Positions 11,165-23,526 of a stretch of 64,000 nucleotides of DNA are shown piece after piece. Source of the DNA: Liopterus haemorrhoidalis (lineage: Eukaryota > Arthropoda > Insecta > Coleoptera > Dytiscidae); contig OZ020611.1 of the NCBI GenBank assembly GCA_963971575.1, positions 225,238,260 to 225,302,259 of the forward strand. Reading direction: 5' to 3'. The first letter of the stretch is position 1, and every line of letters begins with the position of its first letter. The notes beneath the pieces were generated by a model, which did not search any database, was not told the origin of the DNA, and saw only the letters and a program-made list of their open reading frames with translations. The position numbers were made by a program, and so were the translations under genes.

Positions 11165-12330
11165 TAGGGTTGCACATCGAAGGCAAAACATCGATGTTTA
11201 ACATCGATGTTAAAATCGGCGCTTACTATCGATGTTGAAAAAACATTGAAGGAAAAACATCGATGTATCGGAAACATCGATGTTTTATTAATATTAGAAA
11301 AAGCTATTTATTTATATTATTTAGGTTTTATTTAATAATGTAAAGATAAAATACGAAAAAAGTAAAATATAATACACAAAAAGCATTTATTAAATTTTGA
11401 AATAGAAATATTCCTTTTTAATAGTAATTAATTTCACATTAACATTATTATACCCAATATAATAATCCTAATTTGTACCTACAGTATATTCCAAACGATT
11501 AGGCGGAACTAACCGCAATTTTCATTTTTGTAATTTGTCATTAGATATTTTTTTATGTATTGAAGTTGACTTTTCCTGAACAAAATGATCAAAAGCTTCA
11601 ATCAATTGGTAAAAGTAAGTAGAATTGAAAATCTAGTTCCACCTAAACCAAAGGAACAGACTTTACTATTTTTACATTTCTAAAATGAAATATTGGATTT
11701 TATTACAATACTAATATAGTAATCTTAATTATAATTTTATATTATTTAACATAAAAATAACACTGTCATATACAATTATTTTTATACTTTTTTAAGTTGA
11801 AATAAAGTCTGTTCCTTTGGTTTACGCGGAACTAGATTTTCAATTCTAGTTACTTTTACCGATTAATTGAAGCTTTTGATCATTTTGTTCAGAAAAGCCA
11901 ACAATATATAAAAAAGTAGCTAATGACAACTTACAAAAATCCAGGGATTGGAGGAATAACAACTGGGAAAGTGTCAACAAGACTCAAAAGAAAAAGTGTG
12001 TTGGCGTCTTTGGTCATTCGCATGGTTTGCAAAAATTAGAAGTTTCTTCTTATTTTTTCGTATTCTGCTAACTGCTAAGAAGAATAAGAACTAACACTAT
12101 TAGTATTGTTATATCACAATAGATGGCGCTTATTTTTTGTGTACTAATTTTAATAAAAATTAAATTTTTAAGATTCCAGCGCCTCTAGCGGTAGTTTCTG
12201 AATCTCAAAGTTTAAACATCGACATCGGTAGTAGACATCGATGTTTTAAATCGATAAAACATCGCCAGCTGACCATCGATGGTAAAAACATCGATGTTTT
12301 CGATACATCGATGTTTTTTTCCCATCCCTA
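11165..12330. mobile_element. Non-autonomous hAT with iterated CATCGATGTT motifs
   Basis: The ends are TAGGGTTGC and GGGATGGG-type inverted complements (right end CCCATCCCTA). They are flanked by an exact 8-bp duplication, GACCATAC at 11157-11164 and 12331-12338, which is diagnostic for hAT. Both subterminal regions are packed with ATCGATGTT words in either orientation, probable transposase-binding arrays. The 1166-bp interior has no transposase. It contains a long foldback (11519-11945) that is probably a second, nested insertion. Confidence 0.9.
11519..11945. repeat. Long foldback nested in the hAT MITE
   Basis: Arms of about 170 bp are inverted copies. The left arm includes GAACAAAATGATCAAAAGCT and CCAAAGGAACAGACTTTA; the right arm includes TAAAGTCTGTTCCTTTGG and AGCTTTTGATCATTTTGTTC. 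The arms enclose a short AT-rich loop. It is noncoding and could form a long hairpin RNA if transcribed. Confidence 0.75.
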
Positions 12331-12339
12331 GACCATACC

Positions 12340-13250
12340 AACCAGGCCTCAATTAACCATTTCAATTTCCGACGGATGAATTTGACCGCAAATTTCTTAT
12401 TTCTTGGTATACCAAAAGTTTCGGAAAAGGTAGTATGAAAGAAAAAAGAAATTTGCTTGTCTATTCACCAACAAATCAAAAGATGTACTGCCAAGCTTGC
12501 TGGTTAGTCGCTGATCGCAAATATGAGCATTATAGCAAGGAATGGTCTGACCCAGAATCAGGAGTTTGTAAATGGAAAAAATGCATGGAAAAAATTGTTA
12601 AACACGAAACTTCTAAACAGCATCAAGATGCAACACGTCAATATTTGCTTACTAAATATCGCATTTCAAATGATGAACTGTAATATCAGGGTTGATCACC
12701 CAGGAGCGTGACCAAATTGATAAGAATAGAGAAATTTTGAAACGGATAATTGACGTGACGTTGTTCTTAGCAAAACAAGGTTTGCCATTTAGAAGACACA
12801 GAGAACAACATCCTTGCATGGGTGATCTTAGTAGTACAAACACTGGCAATTTTCGTGAACTGTTACCTTTACTAGCCATATATGATCTTACTTTGAATAT
12901 CATTTAAAGGTAGAAAAGAAAAATGAACTGTATTTAAGTCATAATGTACAAAATGATCTCATTCAATCACTCGCATCTGAAATATCGGCTACAATTGATA
13001 ATGAAGTTAAGCTTGCACAATTTTTTTCATTAATTATTGATTCATCTATTGATATATCCAGAATTGATCAGATGTCAATTTCTTACGATACATTTTAAAA
13101 TCAGGACAGGTTGTGGAACGATTTATAGATTTCTATACTTTATAAAATAGCGATGCTGCAGCATTTGCTGAGATAATTTTATCAGAGCTACAAAAACGAA
13201 AACCAACACTTGTAATTGTGTTATGTAGTACAGGCATTCATTGTTTGGCC
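12340..13250 (+). pseudogene. hAT transposase remnant of the zinc-finger MYM / DUF4371 type
   Basis: The frame 12435-12683 encodes a TTF/MYM-type zinc-finger region (YSPTNQKMYCQACWLVADRK, KKCMEKIVKHETSKQHQDA). After a frame change comes FLAKQGLPFRRHREQH and GNFRELLPLLAIYD. After another comes ELYLSHNVQNDLIQSLASEI and QFFSLIIDSSIDISRIDQMS, the start of the catalytic core. These blocks are in the order known for ZMYM-like hAT transposases. Several frameshifts and stops, and the loss of everything downstream of about 13230, make it a dead copy. Confidence 0.8.
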
Positions 13251-13283
13251 TTCTAATAATCATCATTCACTGACTAAATACCT

Positions 13284-13330
13284 ACAAAACCCTGAAATGT
13301 GTGAAAATTTACACTTCACGTCTTTCATTT
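13284..13330 (+). repeat. Solo copy of the shared 45-bp terminal motif
   Basis: The stretch ATACCTACAAAACCCTGAAA, then TGTGTGAAAATTTACACTTC matches the right end of repeat B without the rest of that repeat. See the finding on this motif. Confidence 0.6.
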
Positions 13331-13375
13331 CAATTTTTCATAGACTGAAACCTTACTGCCCAAAAGTATCTGGAT

Positions 13376-13770
13376 TTGTTAGAAAATAGAGCAATACCTG
13401 CATTAAATGCATTAAATATTCCGGGTAAAGTGTGGTTTCAACACGGCGGTACCCCAGCGCATATTGCCAGAATAATTAAAACATTTTTAAATCTTACATT
13501 TCCTCGATATTGGATCGGATATAAATAGAATGACCCGCTAGGTTGTCGGACTTCGCAAAGAACGATTTTTTTTTTATTGGGGATATATGAAAAGCAAAAT
13601 TTTTAATGGCCAAATTTTGCCATATAACAACTAAAAGCTAGAATTGAAAATGAATCCCACAGAATAAGACCGATGCAATTGATTAATGTTATGCAAAATT
13701 TATTTCTACGACCCTTTGGGCATTGTTTGGCAGTGAATGGCGGAATATTGGAACTTTTGTTGTAGATTAT
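13376..13770 (+). pseudogene. Mariner-like transposase C-terminal fragment
   Basis: Reading across one stop and small frame changes gives LLENRAIPALNALNIPG, then KVWFQHGGTPAHIARIIKTF with the glycine replacing the expected catalytic aspartate (the family reads FQQDGAPxHYA). It continues with the PRYWIG tract, FFLLGIYEKQNF, and the C-terminal NVMQNLFLRPFGHCLAVNGG. This is the catalytic and tail region of a mariner/IS630-type transposase. A missing catalytic residue and the stops mean it cannot be active. Confidence 0.75.
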
Positions 13771-13955
13771 TTTTATTTTGTTTTTTCCAACTTTTAAATT
13801 TTATGTTTGTTTAATAAATACATTTTAATTTCCATTCCTATTTACTTCCTTGAGAAAAAATGTTTTTCGTTTATTTATCTCTATAATCGAGTAAGAAATG
13901 CAGTTTGTTCTATTTTAAAATAAACGCATTTTACTTTGTTGTCAATCATCGGTTG
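13771..13955. other. Short AT-rich spacer
   Basis: No features seen. Confidence 0.4.
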
Positions 13956-14272
13956 CTATAGGGAAATAAATTTAAGATCGTAGCGTCGCAGTTTTCAATT
14001 TTGGAACGTAGGTAGAGGGTACTTAATGTTATTGTTACATAGCTGTGAAAGTGAAATGATAGAATTATAGAAATAAATTTTACAATATTTTGTGAACCTG
14101 TTTTACTATTTTATCAACAAGTAAATTAATACAAATGTTTATAAAACCATATTTTTGCATGACACGTCTCTAAAAAAAATTAAAAACTATATTTTGTGAT
14201 GTAGGTTATGGTCATAAAAAAATTAATAGGGATTATTTCAAGTTTATAGATGGAATTAAAAATTCACGCATT

Positions 14273-15889
14273 TAGACCAGGAGCTCATGACAGTTTTTGG
14301 TCTCCGATTTCATACAGCATGCCTTTTGGAGGAGAGAATATTTACCCTGTGACAACAAAAAAGGGATGGTACTAAACCCCTGCACGCTTTCCGGTCATAG
14401 GGAAAATTGCATTTCCACTTGCACAAAAATTTTGTGTTTTTCTCTGATTTAATATTGCTTGCCCTTTTGTCAAATGAAAGTTAAAACAAATTTAAAGTCT
14501 TTTAATTATAGGCATGCGATTCGCAGGGTCTCAAAGGGCTCAAACGGTCACGTGATCTTGTAATAGAAAAATATGATTTTTCGCGTTTTCATACAGCATG
14601 CCGATGAAAAGAATTAAAGTTTGTGTCATAAAACCTCTATAAAAAAATTGGCATGCAGCCATCGTTGGCGCAAGGATGGAAAATTTCGGAAAATATTTGT
14701 GAAAATTTTAATAGGATTTTACGTGATTTTAAACAACACCAAATAAAGTAAAATGTTAATTTTATAGTGTAAAATGTCCAAAATTTAAATGGCATGCATG
14801 CCGAGGAAGCCCATTACATCACAAATAATAAGAAAAGTTGCAAAAAAAAAAAAAATGGAAAATTTAGGTCATATTATTTTGCATGCCTTTTTGCGTTTCA
14901 CTAAATAATGTTGTTTTTAACTGAAATACAAAATGGCATGTATGACGAGGAAGCCCATCACATCAAAAATAATAAGAAAAGTTGCAAAAAAGAATTGGAA
15001 AATTTAGGTCATATTATTTTGCATGCCTTTTTGCATTTCACTAAATAATGTTTTTTTAGCTCAAATACAAAATGGCATGCATGCCGAGGAAGCCCATCAC
15101 ATCATAAATAATAATAAAAGTTGTAAAAAAAATTGGAAAATTTAGGTCAAATTATGGCATGCAAAATAATATGACCTAAATTTTCCAATTTTTTTTGCAA
15201 CTTTTCTTATTATTTATGATGTGATGGGCTTCCTCGGCATGCATGCTATTTTGTATTTGAGCTAAAAATAACATTATTTAGTGAAATGCAAAAAGGCATG
15301 CAAAATAATATGACCGAAAATTTCCAATTTTTTTTTGCAACTTTTCCGATGCATGCCTCTGTTTTGGGACCTCCTTATCTGCATGCCAATTATTTTATAC
15401 AGCAATGCATTATATCAATAACCTATAGTTAAAATGTCATGCAAAAAGAAATCACGTAAAATCCTATTAAAATATTCACAAATATTTTCCGAAATTTTCC
15501 ACCCTTGGGCCAACGAGGGCCGCATGCCAATTTTTTTATAGGGGTTTTATGACACAAACTCTAATTCTTTTCATCGGCATGCTGGATGAAAACGCGGAAA
15601 ATCATTCTTTTTTATTACAAGAAAACGTGACCGTTTAAGCCCTTTGGGACCCTCCAAATCGCATGCCTATAATTAAAAGACTTTAAATTTGTTTTGACAA
15701 AAGGGCGAGCAATATTAAATCAGAGAAAAACACAAAAAACACAAGTGGAAATGCAATTTTCCCTATGACCGGAAAGCGTGCAGGGGTTTAGTACCATCCC
15801 TTTTTTGTTGTCACAGGGTAAATATTCTCTCCCCCAAAAGGCATGCTGTATGAAATCGGAGACCAAAAATGTCATGAGCTCCTGATCTA
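14273..15889. mobile_element. Giant foldback FB1 (about 0.8-kb arms)
   Basis: This is an almost perfect palindromic element. It begins TAGACCAGGAGCTCATGAC and ends in the complement, with inverted similarity running to the centre near 15160. The flanks show a 3-bp duplication, ATT at 14270-14272 and 15890-15892. Recurrent GCATGCC words and three to four internal repeats of an approximately 140-bp unit (GGCATGCATGCCGAGGAAGC) occur within the arms. It is noncoding. The shorter relative FB2 is at 18913-19481. Confidence 0.85.
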
Positions 15890-16430
15890 ATTGTATATGA
15901 AGGAGAGGAAGTGTAAGCAAATTTTCAATCAATGGCCCACTTTTTTTCCAAATTTTTCTTTTCTAATCCAAACTTTACGACAATTTACAACTTCCTCGAT
16001 TTCAAGTTTTGTTATTAATTTAAAATTGTATGTGGAAATCTGAGGAACGATAATTCAGGGTTCCTCTTTTTCCTTGACTTGCACATAGGTACACAAGAAT
16101 AAGACCTATCCATTTTATTGGACTTTGCAAAAACAAATCGACATAAACAAACTTAAACAGTATGACTAATGCCAACGAGTTCTACTTTGAAGTAAGTCAT
16201 TAAAAGTTCTACACTTAGAATCTCTCTAATCTGGAAATGCCGATATTTTAAATAAGCTACTACGAAAATGTTATCGCCATAACCTACAACATTCACAAAA
16301 TATAGTTTTTAATTTTTTTTAGAGACGTGTCATGCAAAAATATTTCTTTTTGAACATTTGTATTAATTTACTTGTTGATAAAATAGTAAAACATGCTCAC
16401 AAAATATTGTAAAACATATTTATTCCTATA

Positions 16431-17904
16431 GTAAAGAAGACTTTAGTTGACAGATGACGGTTAATTAAAGCATATGGTTTAATGGGAAGAACTATAGCAA
16501 TAAAACTTCTATTTTTGAATAGTGCCATATCATTTGTTCACCGACAAAGCTAGAAATAGAGAAAGAGATACAATTTGTTTCACTCATAGATAAGGAAAGA
16601 CCATTAGCGACCACCCAGAGATGAAAATGCGTGCGTGTATACAAAGGGACAGACGTTGAAGTTACCATATTATAATATGATAAAAAAGACAAAAATTATG
16701 AACGTACGTTACAGTAAGTATACGTTTTTGACATCTTACATAAAACTGTGTGAAATAGGGCCGAGAGTTCCAGTTGCTAATAAACTGTCTAATAAGTTTA
16801 TTAGCAACATAATTTTTTTTCCGAGAGTTCCACCCCGAAATATTTATTAGGTTGCTAATAAATAGGCTTATTTGTCTAATAACTTATAGACAACATGAAG
16901 TGCTTAATAAAGTGACATACAACCAAAAACAAGTTCGCAAAATGTGTTAATATTTCAATTTTAATTGAAAAACAGTATCATTTTAAAAGAATGTACGAAT
17001 GTGTAGTTTTTAAACTTTTCTATAATGGTGATTTTAGTGTTTTATATACATTTTAGTTGTATTTTGACGAAATCGACGATCTATTTGGATGAATTTATAA
17101 ATTATGGACAACCGTTTTTAGAATATTTTGGGCATTTATTGTAAATGTGATATATAAAGAACAAAATATAAATATATATTTTTTAATAAACATTGTCTTT
17201 TATTTTTATATATGTATTTATTTCAATTACGATTACAACACATTACAAACAATATTTTAAGCATTACTATTTATATAAAAATGATAGAAAATAAGAAGAC
17301 AGACGCAATTATTGGCAGAATAATAAAGATGCGTGCCTGAAAATTGCTGATAAGTTTAATTCATATTGTTTAAGGAATGTAAAATAAAGCAAAATATGGC
17401 TGTCTTCTTATTTTCATTAACTTTTGTATTATAAAATGCTATTTTTATTAACATCTCTTCTATCCATATTGTCCTCTTTTTCTGTGATAAAATTTGTTGA
17501 ACGCCGTTTAATTGTCATTTTAACAGTAACACAAAAAATATACGTAATGTCATTGAATGTAAAGTCAAACTATTTATTGTCAAAATATTTAATGTCAAAA
17601 TATTCAGTGTCAAAATTTCATCTCACTTTAGCTCTACAAATTTACGTATAGCTCTATCCCTCTTGCACCGTGTTACTATCTTCATAAGAAATACCAATAC
17701 AAAAACAAAAAATTATGTTGCTAATAAACTATTAGAAGGATTTTGTAACTTGGAAATCACCAATAAATTTATTAGCTTCATAAATATATTATGTGTCTAA
17801 TAACTATTAGGGAGTTTATTAGGAACTGGAATTCTCGGCCCATAGATATATATTTCTTTATCGGTTCTCAATCGATCAATCTGTTAAGTAAATTCTTCTT
17901 TACT
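16431..17904. mobile_element. Element interrupting the right arm of X
   Basis: The boundaries follow from the break in the X right arm, whose sequence resumes after 17904. The ends are short inverted complements (GTAAAGAAGACTTTAG and AATTCTTCTTTAC). It contains the element 16758-17841. No transposase is seen. Confidence 0.55.
16758..17841. mobile_element. MITE with GGGCCGAGAG-type ends
   Basis: The terminal inverted repeats are about 27 bp (GGGCCGAGAGTTCCAGTTGC at the left; complement of GGGCCGAGAATTCCAGTTCC at the right), flanked by ATA on both sides (16755-16757, 17842-17844). Both ends are rich in TTATTAG words. The interior is AT-rich and noncoding with short TGTCAAAATATT tandem copies near 17570-17620. 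The GG-start and 3-bp duplication suggest a PIF/Harbinger-like relationship, but this is only an inference. Confidence 0.7.
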
Positions 17905-18011
17905 TTACAATTTCACTTTCACAGCTATGTAACAATAACATTAAGTACCCTCTACCTACGTTCCAAAATTGAACACCGCGGCGCTACAATCTTAAATTTA
18001 TTTCCCTATAG

Positions 18012-18770
18012 AAATGAAACCTGTATGTTCTATGATAAAATAAACTCACTGTATAATAAATAATAATATATTCATAGTTCCAAATAATTGTGTTGAACCC
18101 TGTAAACAAGTAAATAGAACAGAACCCTTTCTAGAACGCATCTTCACGCTCAATCGCTTCCAATTCCCTTGTCGACATCTCGTCCTTTCACCGCGATCAC
18201 ATGTGATGCGAGCGAGATACGACAACATATTTACATTTTAAAATGTTTCTGAAGCGTCTGTTAATTGTCCTGTACGGACGTGTTTGCTTATTAAATCTGC
18301 CTGTGATGACCTGTCAGAATCAAACATTTATGAGTGTGCGTACGTAGGTAACTCATTTACATATCAGGGTAGGATTGTTTCATAAATTTATGGCAAGAAA
18401 AATTAGTTTAATAGCTTTTCAAGAGTCATGTTGGGAACTGTTGAATAAACATCTGTTTGTTTATTTATTATTCTTGACAGAATTTTCAATTCTTAAAGTA
18501 TCGTTAGATAACTATCGTGAAAACCATTTTACCTGAAACCTTAGGGATAGGAATATTTTTTCGTGTTAAAAGAAGTAAAATAGAAGACATAAGGGCCAGA
18601 AAAGATAAGTTCTCCGTTTCTAGAATGGGTGCACTAACACGCATGCCAAATTTCAATCTTCTAAGTCCAGCTATTTGGCACAAGGTATAAGAGTGATTTG
18701 GTCATACCTTCGAAGACCTAAAATGAAATCTCTTATCTTTTGAAATGTGCTCCATGGCATACAAATGTGT
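18012..18770. other. Unassigned stretch
   Basis: No gene or clear repeat. It has mixed composition, slightly less AT-rich around 18110-18210. Confidence 0.4.
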
Positions 18771-20010
18771 ATATTCACAGCCGGAAGAAATTTTCAGAAA
18801 AAAAGTAGGAATTGGAAAAATGAACTATTTGGAAACTGTGGGCAATTTTACGTACTTGGGTGTAATCGTCCCAAACAATAATAATGAAGACCTAGAAATC
18901 GCAACAAGATTATAGACCGGGAGCTCATGACAGTTTTTGGTCTCCGATTTCATACAGCATGCCTTTTCGAGGACAGAATATTTACCCTGTGACAACAAAA
19001 AAGGGATAGTACTAAACCCCTGCACGCTTTCCGGTCATAGGGAAAATTGCATTTCCACTTAAACACAAAATTTTTGTGCTTTTCTCTGATTTAATATTGC
19101 TTGCCCTTTTGTCAAAAGAAAGTTATAACAAATTTAAAGTCTTTTAAATATATGCATGCGATTCGGAGGGTCCCAAAGGGCTCAAACGGTCATGTGATCT
19201 TGTAATAAAAAAATATGATTTTCCGCGTTTTCATACAACATGCCTATAATTAAAAGACTTTAAATTTGTTATAACTTTCTTTTGACAAAAGGGCAAGCAA
19301 TATTAAATCAGAGAAAAACAGAAAAATTTTGTGCAAGCGGAAATGCAATTTTCCCTATGACCGGAAAGCGTGCAGGGGTTTAGTACCATCCCTTTTTTGT
19401 TGTCACAGGGTAAATATTCTCTCATCCAAAAGGCATGCTGTATGAAATCGGAGACCAAAAATGTCATGAGCTCCCGGTCTATTAGCTAAAGGCAGTATAT
19501 GTGTAGGCTCTTTGTGGAAACTTTTAAAATCGAACAAAGTGTCAAGGTCGGCAAAAGTGCAAAAGACAATAATAAGACCAACAGTGATATATGGGAGTGA
19601 ATTATGGGCAATGAATAATTCGAACAAAAACAGATTGGACATTGAAAAATTTATGAAGGAAAGAAAGTGGACAGTTTAGTGTTTCGTAGAACTAATGAAG
19701 AAATAATGGAACTATATGGAGATTTCAGTTTAGGTAGTGAAGTCAAAAGGACAAAGACTAAGGTGGTTAAGACATGTGACCCGTTTATTAGAGGATAGAG
19801 TGACAAAAATAATCTTTCAAGGGGGAATAAGTACCAAAAAGAGTAGAGGACGTCCAAAAGAAAAATGGTCTAGTGCGTTTCAAAAAAACCTAGAACAGTT
19901 AGTTGTCAAAAACTGGGAGGCTAAGAGACAGACAACAGTGGAGAACAGTTGATCAACAAGCAATGGGCCTGCTAGGCCTGTAGTGTTGAATTATTATATT
20001 ATTATTAGTA
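18771..20010 (+). pseudogene. RTE-type LINE, C-terminal remnant
   Basis: The sequence encodes NYLETVGNFTYLGVIVPNNN, then after foldback FB2 continues SRSAKVQKTIIRPTVIYGSE and LWAMNNSNKNRLDIEKFM. In another frame it reads RLRWLRHVTRLLEDRVTKII and the KKSRGRPKEKW tract. This order is that of the C-terminal part of RTE-clade reverse transcriptases common in insects. Stops near 19675 and a frameshift around 19740 make it non-functional. The 3' end has a TTATTA-rich tail near 19995-20020. Confidence 0.82.
18913..19481. mobile_element. Foldback FB2, inserted in the RTE LINE
   Basis: The ends are TAGACCGGGAGCTCATGAC and its complement, 569 bp long, with flanking TTA duplications at 18910-18912 and 19482-19484. 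The LINE coding sequence is contiguous on either side. The arms match the outer parts of FB1, so it is the same family with the interior deleted. Confidence 0.88.
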
Positions 20011-20029
20011 TTATTGACAATCAGTGATA

Positions 20030-22790
20030 AGATTTTAATCTTTCAAAGAAGTCAATCCTTTAGATCATTTGTTGACAACACAATATCATTTATAGTTTAA
20101 GTATTAAGTAGTAATACCTGTTTTTACTGATTTATATCATAGTTCCGATAAAATGTTCACATTTTACTAAATTATGTATTATGTGTGGTGTCAGTAAAAT
20201 TAAGAATTTAATCTTAATATCTATTTTAAGTGTAATGCTTAATAATAATGATAACTCTAAATCACTATGATATTGCTCATTGATTTTGTGATATCTTTAG
20301 AGAGATATTTGATTGCGAAATTACATTTATATATCATGCGTCCAGAAACCTTTATATCTCATACGACTTTCTGTTCGGAGCACTCAAAACTGAAATTAAG
20401 AACCGAAACTCTAAAGCAAAACTTAAAACTTGGAGAACCAGATCCAATACCGGAACCTCGCGAAAAATAGAAGTTTCTGATATTTCCGTCGGCCGCGAAC
20501 GCTGGCTGAAGAAAGCTGGTAAATCAGCACTGACAATCGGTACCGAAAACAAGCGTACTGGGTTAGTGGTTGAGCACACGCTAAACGCTGATATTGCATG
20601 TGACACTGACAGATGACAACCTATATATAGTGCCACGAAGCAAACAAGAACTTCGGAAAATATGTGAACAAATTTGAAAATTTTGAGGCGGGTTTCCGTC
20701 TGACTAATTAGGAATCACGTTAGGCAAGGTGTATAGTCTGACGCAGAACTGATAAGTACTTTACGCTTCATTTGTATAATTTGTGCTTTAGTATTTGTGT
20801 TTGATATAATTCAAGTTGATTTGAATTTATAACTCAAAATAGATTTGTATTTATAACTATTATTAGTATTTATATATGATAGGTCACACATATATAGAAT
20901 TTCGCGCTAGTGTAATATGCCGTTGAGTGTACTTGAGAAATACATGCGCTCTATGCCACGCCTACCCAGGGACTTTGTTTGCTTCGACAGACTATATTGA
21001 AGTTTTTGTTTATTTTTACCTATTTATCGTACATTTTTTAATTATATTGGCCTAGCATAGAGTGAACGCTAGTTTTGAAAGTGTATAGCTACTCTTTCGT
21101 ATATTGGTTCAATTATATGTTGAAATAAGTGCAACCAAAAAGAAAAGGTATACATGCAATAAACCAAAAGAGACGTAAATATGGGGAATACTACCACCTT
21201 TTTCCTCGATTAAAAGAAGATGATGCAAGATTTTTTAAATGTTTTTTGTTTCGGCGCTGTCAACAAGCTGTTTAAACTGCTTAAACGATTCGAGATGCGT
21301 TCGGCATAAGTTAATAATCTACACATTCTGCATAATTTACATATTTACTCAAGAATCTTGTGTAAATTGTGCAGAATGTGTAGATTATTAGCTTATGCCG
21401 AACGCACCTTCGGTAAGAAGGTAGCCTACACCGACCGGCGCCGACCAGTACACAGCGTCTGCGGTTATTTTTGAAAAAATGGACAGATACTGCGGTAGAT
21501 CAGCGCTTGTTGTTGTGTTGTTGTGCATATTTATAAGAACGTTTCTTATTTGGAGTTGGAAAAAATAAATTTGAAATTGTTCTTTTTATAAAACAAAAGT
21601 ACATGTATAATATTTTATAATTGAAATGAGATTTAAAATAATAATAATAAAAAATTAAAAAGTAACGCTATCAAAGAAAGTAAGTAGCAAAATATAAATA
21701 TACGTATTTTATTGCTGAAAATTATTTTGCCTTAAACCACCAAAAAACCTAGATCCTTGACAAAACACTGTCACCGTAGGCCTGCTGAAGTATGTTGCTG
21801 GTCCGGTTACTTAATTTACAGACCTCGTATCCTAAACTAACCTAACATAATCTAATTTAAACCCCAAATTTCTTCTTGGGTTACTGTCAGTCGGATTGAT
21901 ACTAAAAATCCTAAAAATCTCAATACAAAAATTTTAGAGCGACTTCTTAAACTTTTTGAACAGTTTATAAAACATTGTATTCAGAAGCGTATCTTTCCTT
22001 TCTACTTATATACAGTTCCAAACTTCGTCTAAAATCATTAAAATTCTACCAAGTAAATATACTGCGAGGAAATTACTTTGCAAAATAACAGTGAACACAT
22101 TCCCTATCCTAGCATGGTTATGATACATAACCAAAAACTTGAAATGTATATTCGCGAGGGTCCTATGATGTCTACGGTCATAATCTAGCGGCGTCGCTGG
22201 CGTCCTGCTGAGCGTCGCAGGGGCGTCCCGACGAACACAGGGGGAATACGAGCAAGGGTACGAGGGGTGTAAATAACAAACAAGTAGCTAACTGACAGCT
22301 AGATTTCATTGTGTTCAATAACGGCACGAAGGGAGTATTTGGTTTCTTGCTGGGCAATTTTTAATTGATATGTGGTGGCCGCATTTGTATACACTTTTAT
22401 TATGTAGACAGACTTTTACAGTGTACACAGTATACACTGTTATTTTATATTTTATATCTTCTTATTCTAAGTTGACTATAAAAGTCATTTTATATTGTTA
22501 CAACCCGCTGGTTCAGGCGGCAGTTTAAAGGAATTGTTGAATTCCTTAGCGCAAACACACCCTGACAGATTTGGGCGCCACTCAATTTCATAAAGGAAAC
22601 AGAAAAACCGTGTATTTAAAACTTCACTCAAAGTCTCCGGTCTGACATATATATGGCAACACTGTTGCCATACGCATATGATTTTTGGATAGTACCAACC
22701 TTCAAACGATACGTGTGAAAATTTCATGACATGACATTCTGACAACTAGTTTAGAGGTTACAGTGGTTGCAGTGACTCGTTTTAGTTTTT
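20030..22790. other. Long stretch without recognisable genes
   Basis: No domain-bearing frame was found. It contains the foldback at 21295-21407, a CTAACCTAAC-type patch near 21838, and a less AT-rich patch around 22180-22260. The open frame on the minus strand at 22485-22745 has no family resemblance that I recognise. Confidence 0.45.
21295..21407. repeat. Small perfect-type foldback
   Basis: The arms of about 48 bp are near-perfect inverted copies: TGCGTTCGGCATAAG and AATCTACACATTCTGC at left, with their complements at right, and a loop of about 15 bp. It is noncoding and probably a MITE. Confidence 0.75.
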
Positions 22791-23522
22791 ACCGATCGCC
22801 AACATATATAAGGGAGGTATTGTGATCATACCGATTTTGTCATTTCGAGATTTCTATGGATCTCCACGAATTGAGGTCCCTACATAACGTTTTGACTCCT
22901 TTTAGCATGATGTCTTTCGGTCTGTCTGTCCGTCTGTCTGTCTGTCTGTCTGTGTACACGTGCAGAGCAAATTCGGCTAACAGGATTTTTATGAAACTGT
23001 ATTTAAACTTTTCATATCAATGGCACGAGTTGATCAACTATTGGTAAAATTCAGTTGACTAGAAATGGGAGTTTACTCGTGTAGATTTTAAGATTTTTGC
23101 GAATATTTAGCACCAGAAAAACATTTCGAAAAATTTTATTTAACAAAAGTTGCTGTAAATGCAATAACTAACAACTTTTATTTGAGACATTTTTTGATAA
23201 AGCGAAAACTATTTAAATTTTTTCATACTTATATGTAATGTTTCCATGGTCATGATAAATAATATCTCTGTTTGAAAATATTAGGCAAAGTTATTTCTAC
23301 TCTGCTGCTAGAATGTATTTTATACAATTACTTTATGATGGCGGTCGGTCCTGTGGTGGCCACAGCTGATTTTTTCATACTTATATGTAACGTTTTCCAT
23401 GGTCATGATAAATAATATCTCTGTTAGAAAATATTAGGCCAAGTTATTTCTACTCTGCTGCTAGAATGTATTTTATACAAGTACTTTGTGATGGCGGTCG
23501 GTTCTGTGGTGGCCACAGCTGA
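22791..23522 (+). repeat. Repeat A, copy 2 with duplicated 3' end
   Basis: It begins ACCGATCGCCAACATATATA, carries a short GTCT run (22918-22953), and reaches the standard end CCACAGCTGA at 23361-23369. The last 150 bp are then repeated once more in tandem, ending with CTGA at 23519-23522. A mariner remnant starts immediately after. Confidence 0.8.
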
Positions 23523-23526
23523 TTTT

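Larger units (their letters stand above)
13956..18011. mobile_element. Nested foldback complex (outer element X)
   Basis: The outer arms are inverted copies: CTATAGGGAAATAAATTTAA at 13956 and its complement ending at 18011. The shared block includes GGAACGTAGGTAGAGGGTAC and TGTTACATAGCTGTGAAAGT. The pairing continues inward (14040-14240 with 16260-16430), and the right arm is interrupted by another element at 16431-17904. The centre is occupied by foldback FB1. No transposase was found in any layer. One arm of the same family recurs alone at 44385-44510. Confidence 0.75.

Noticed and set aside
22485..22745. 86-residue minus-strand frame
   Set aside because: No recognisable domain, no supporting splice or promoter context. 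It could be chance.
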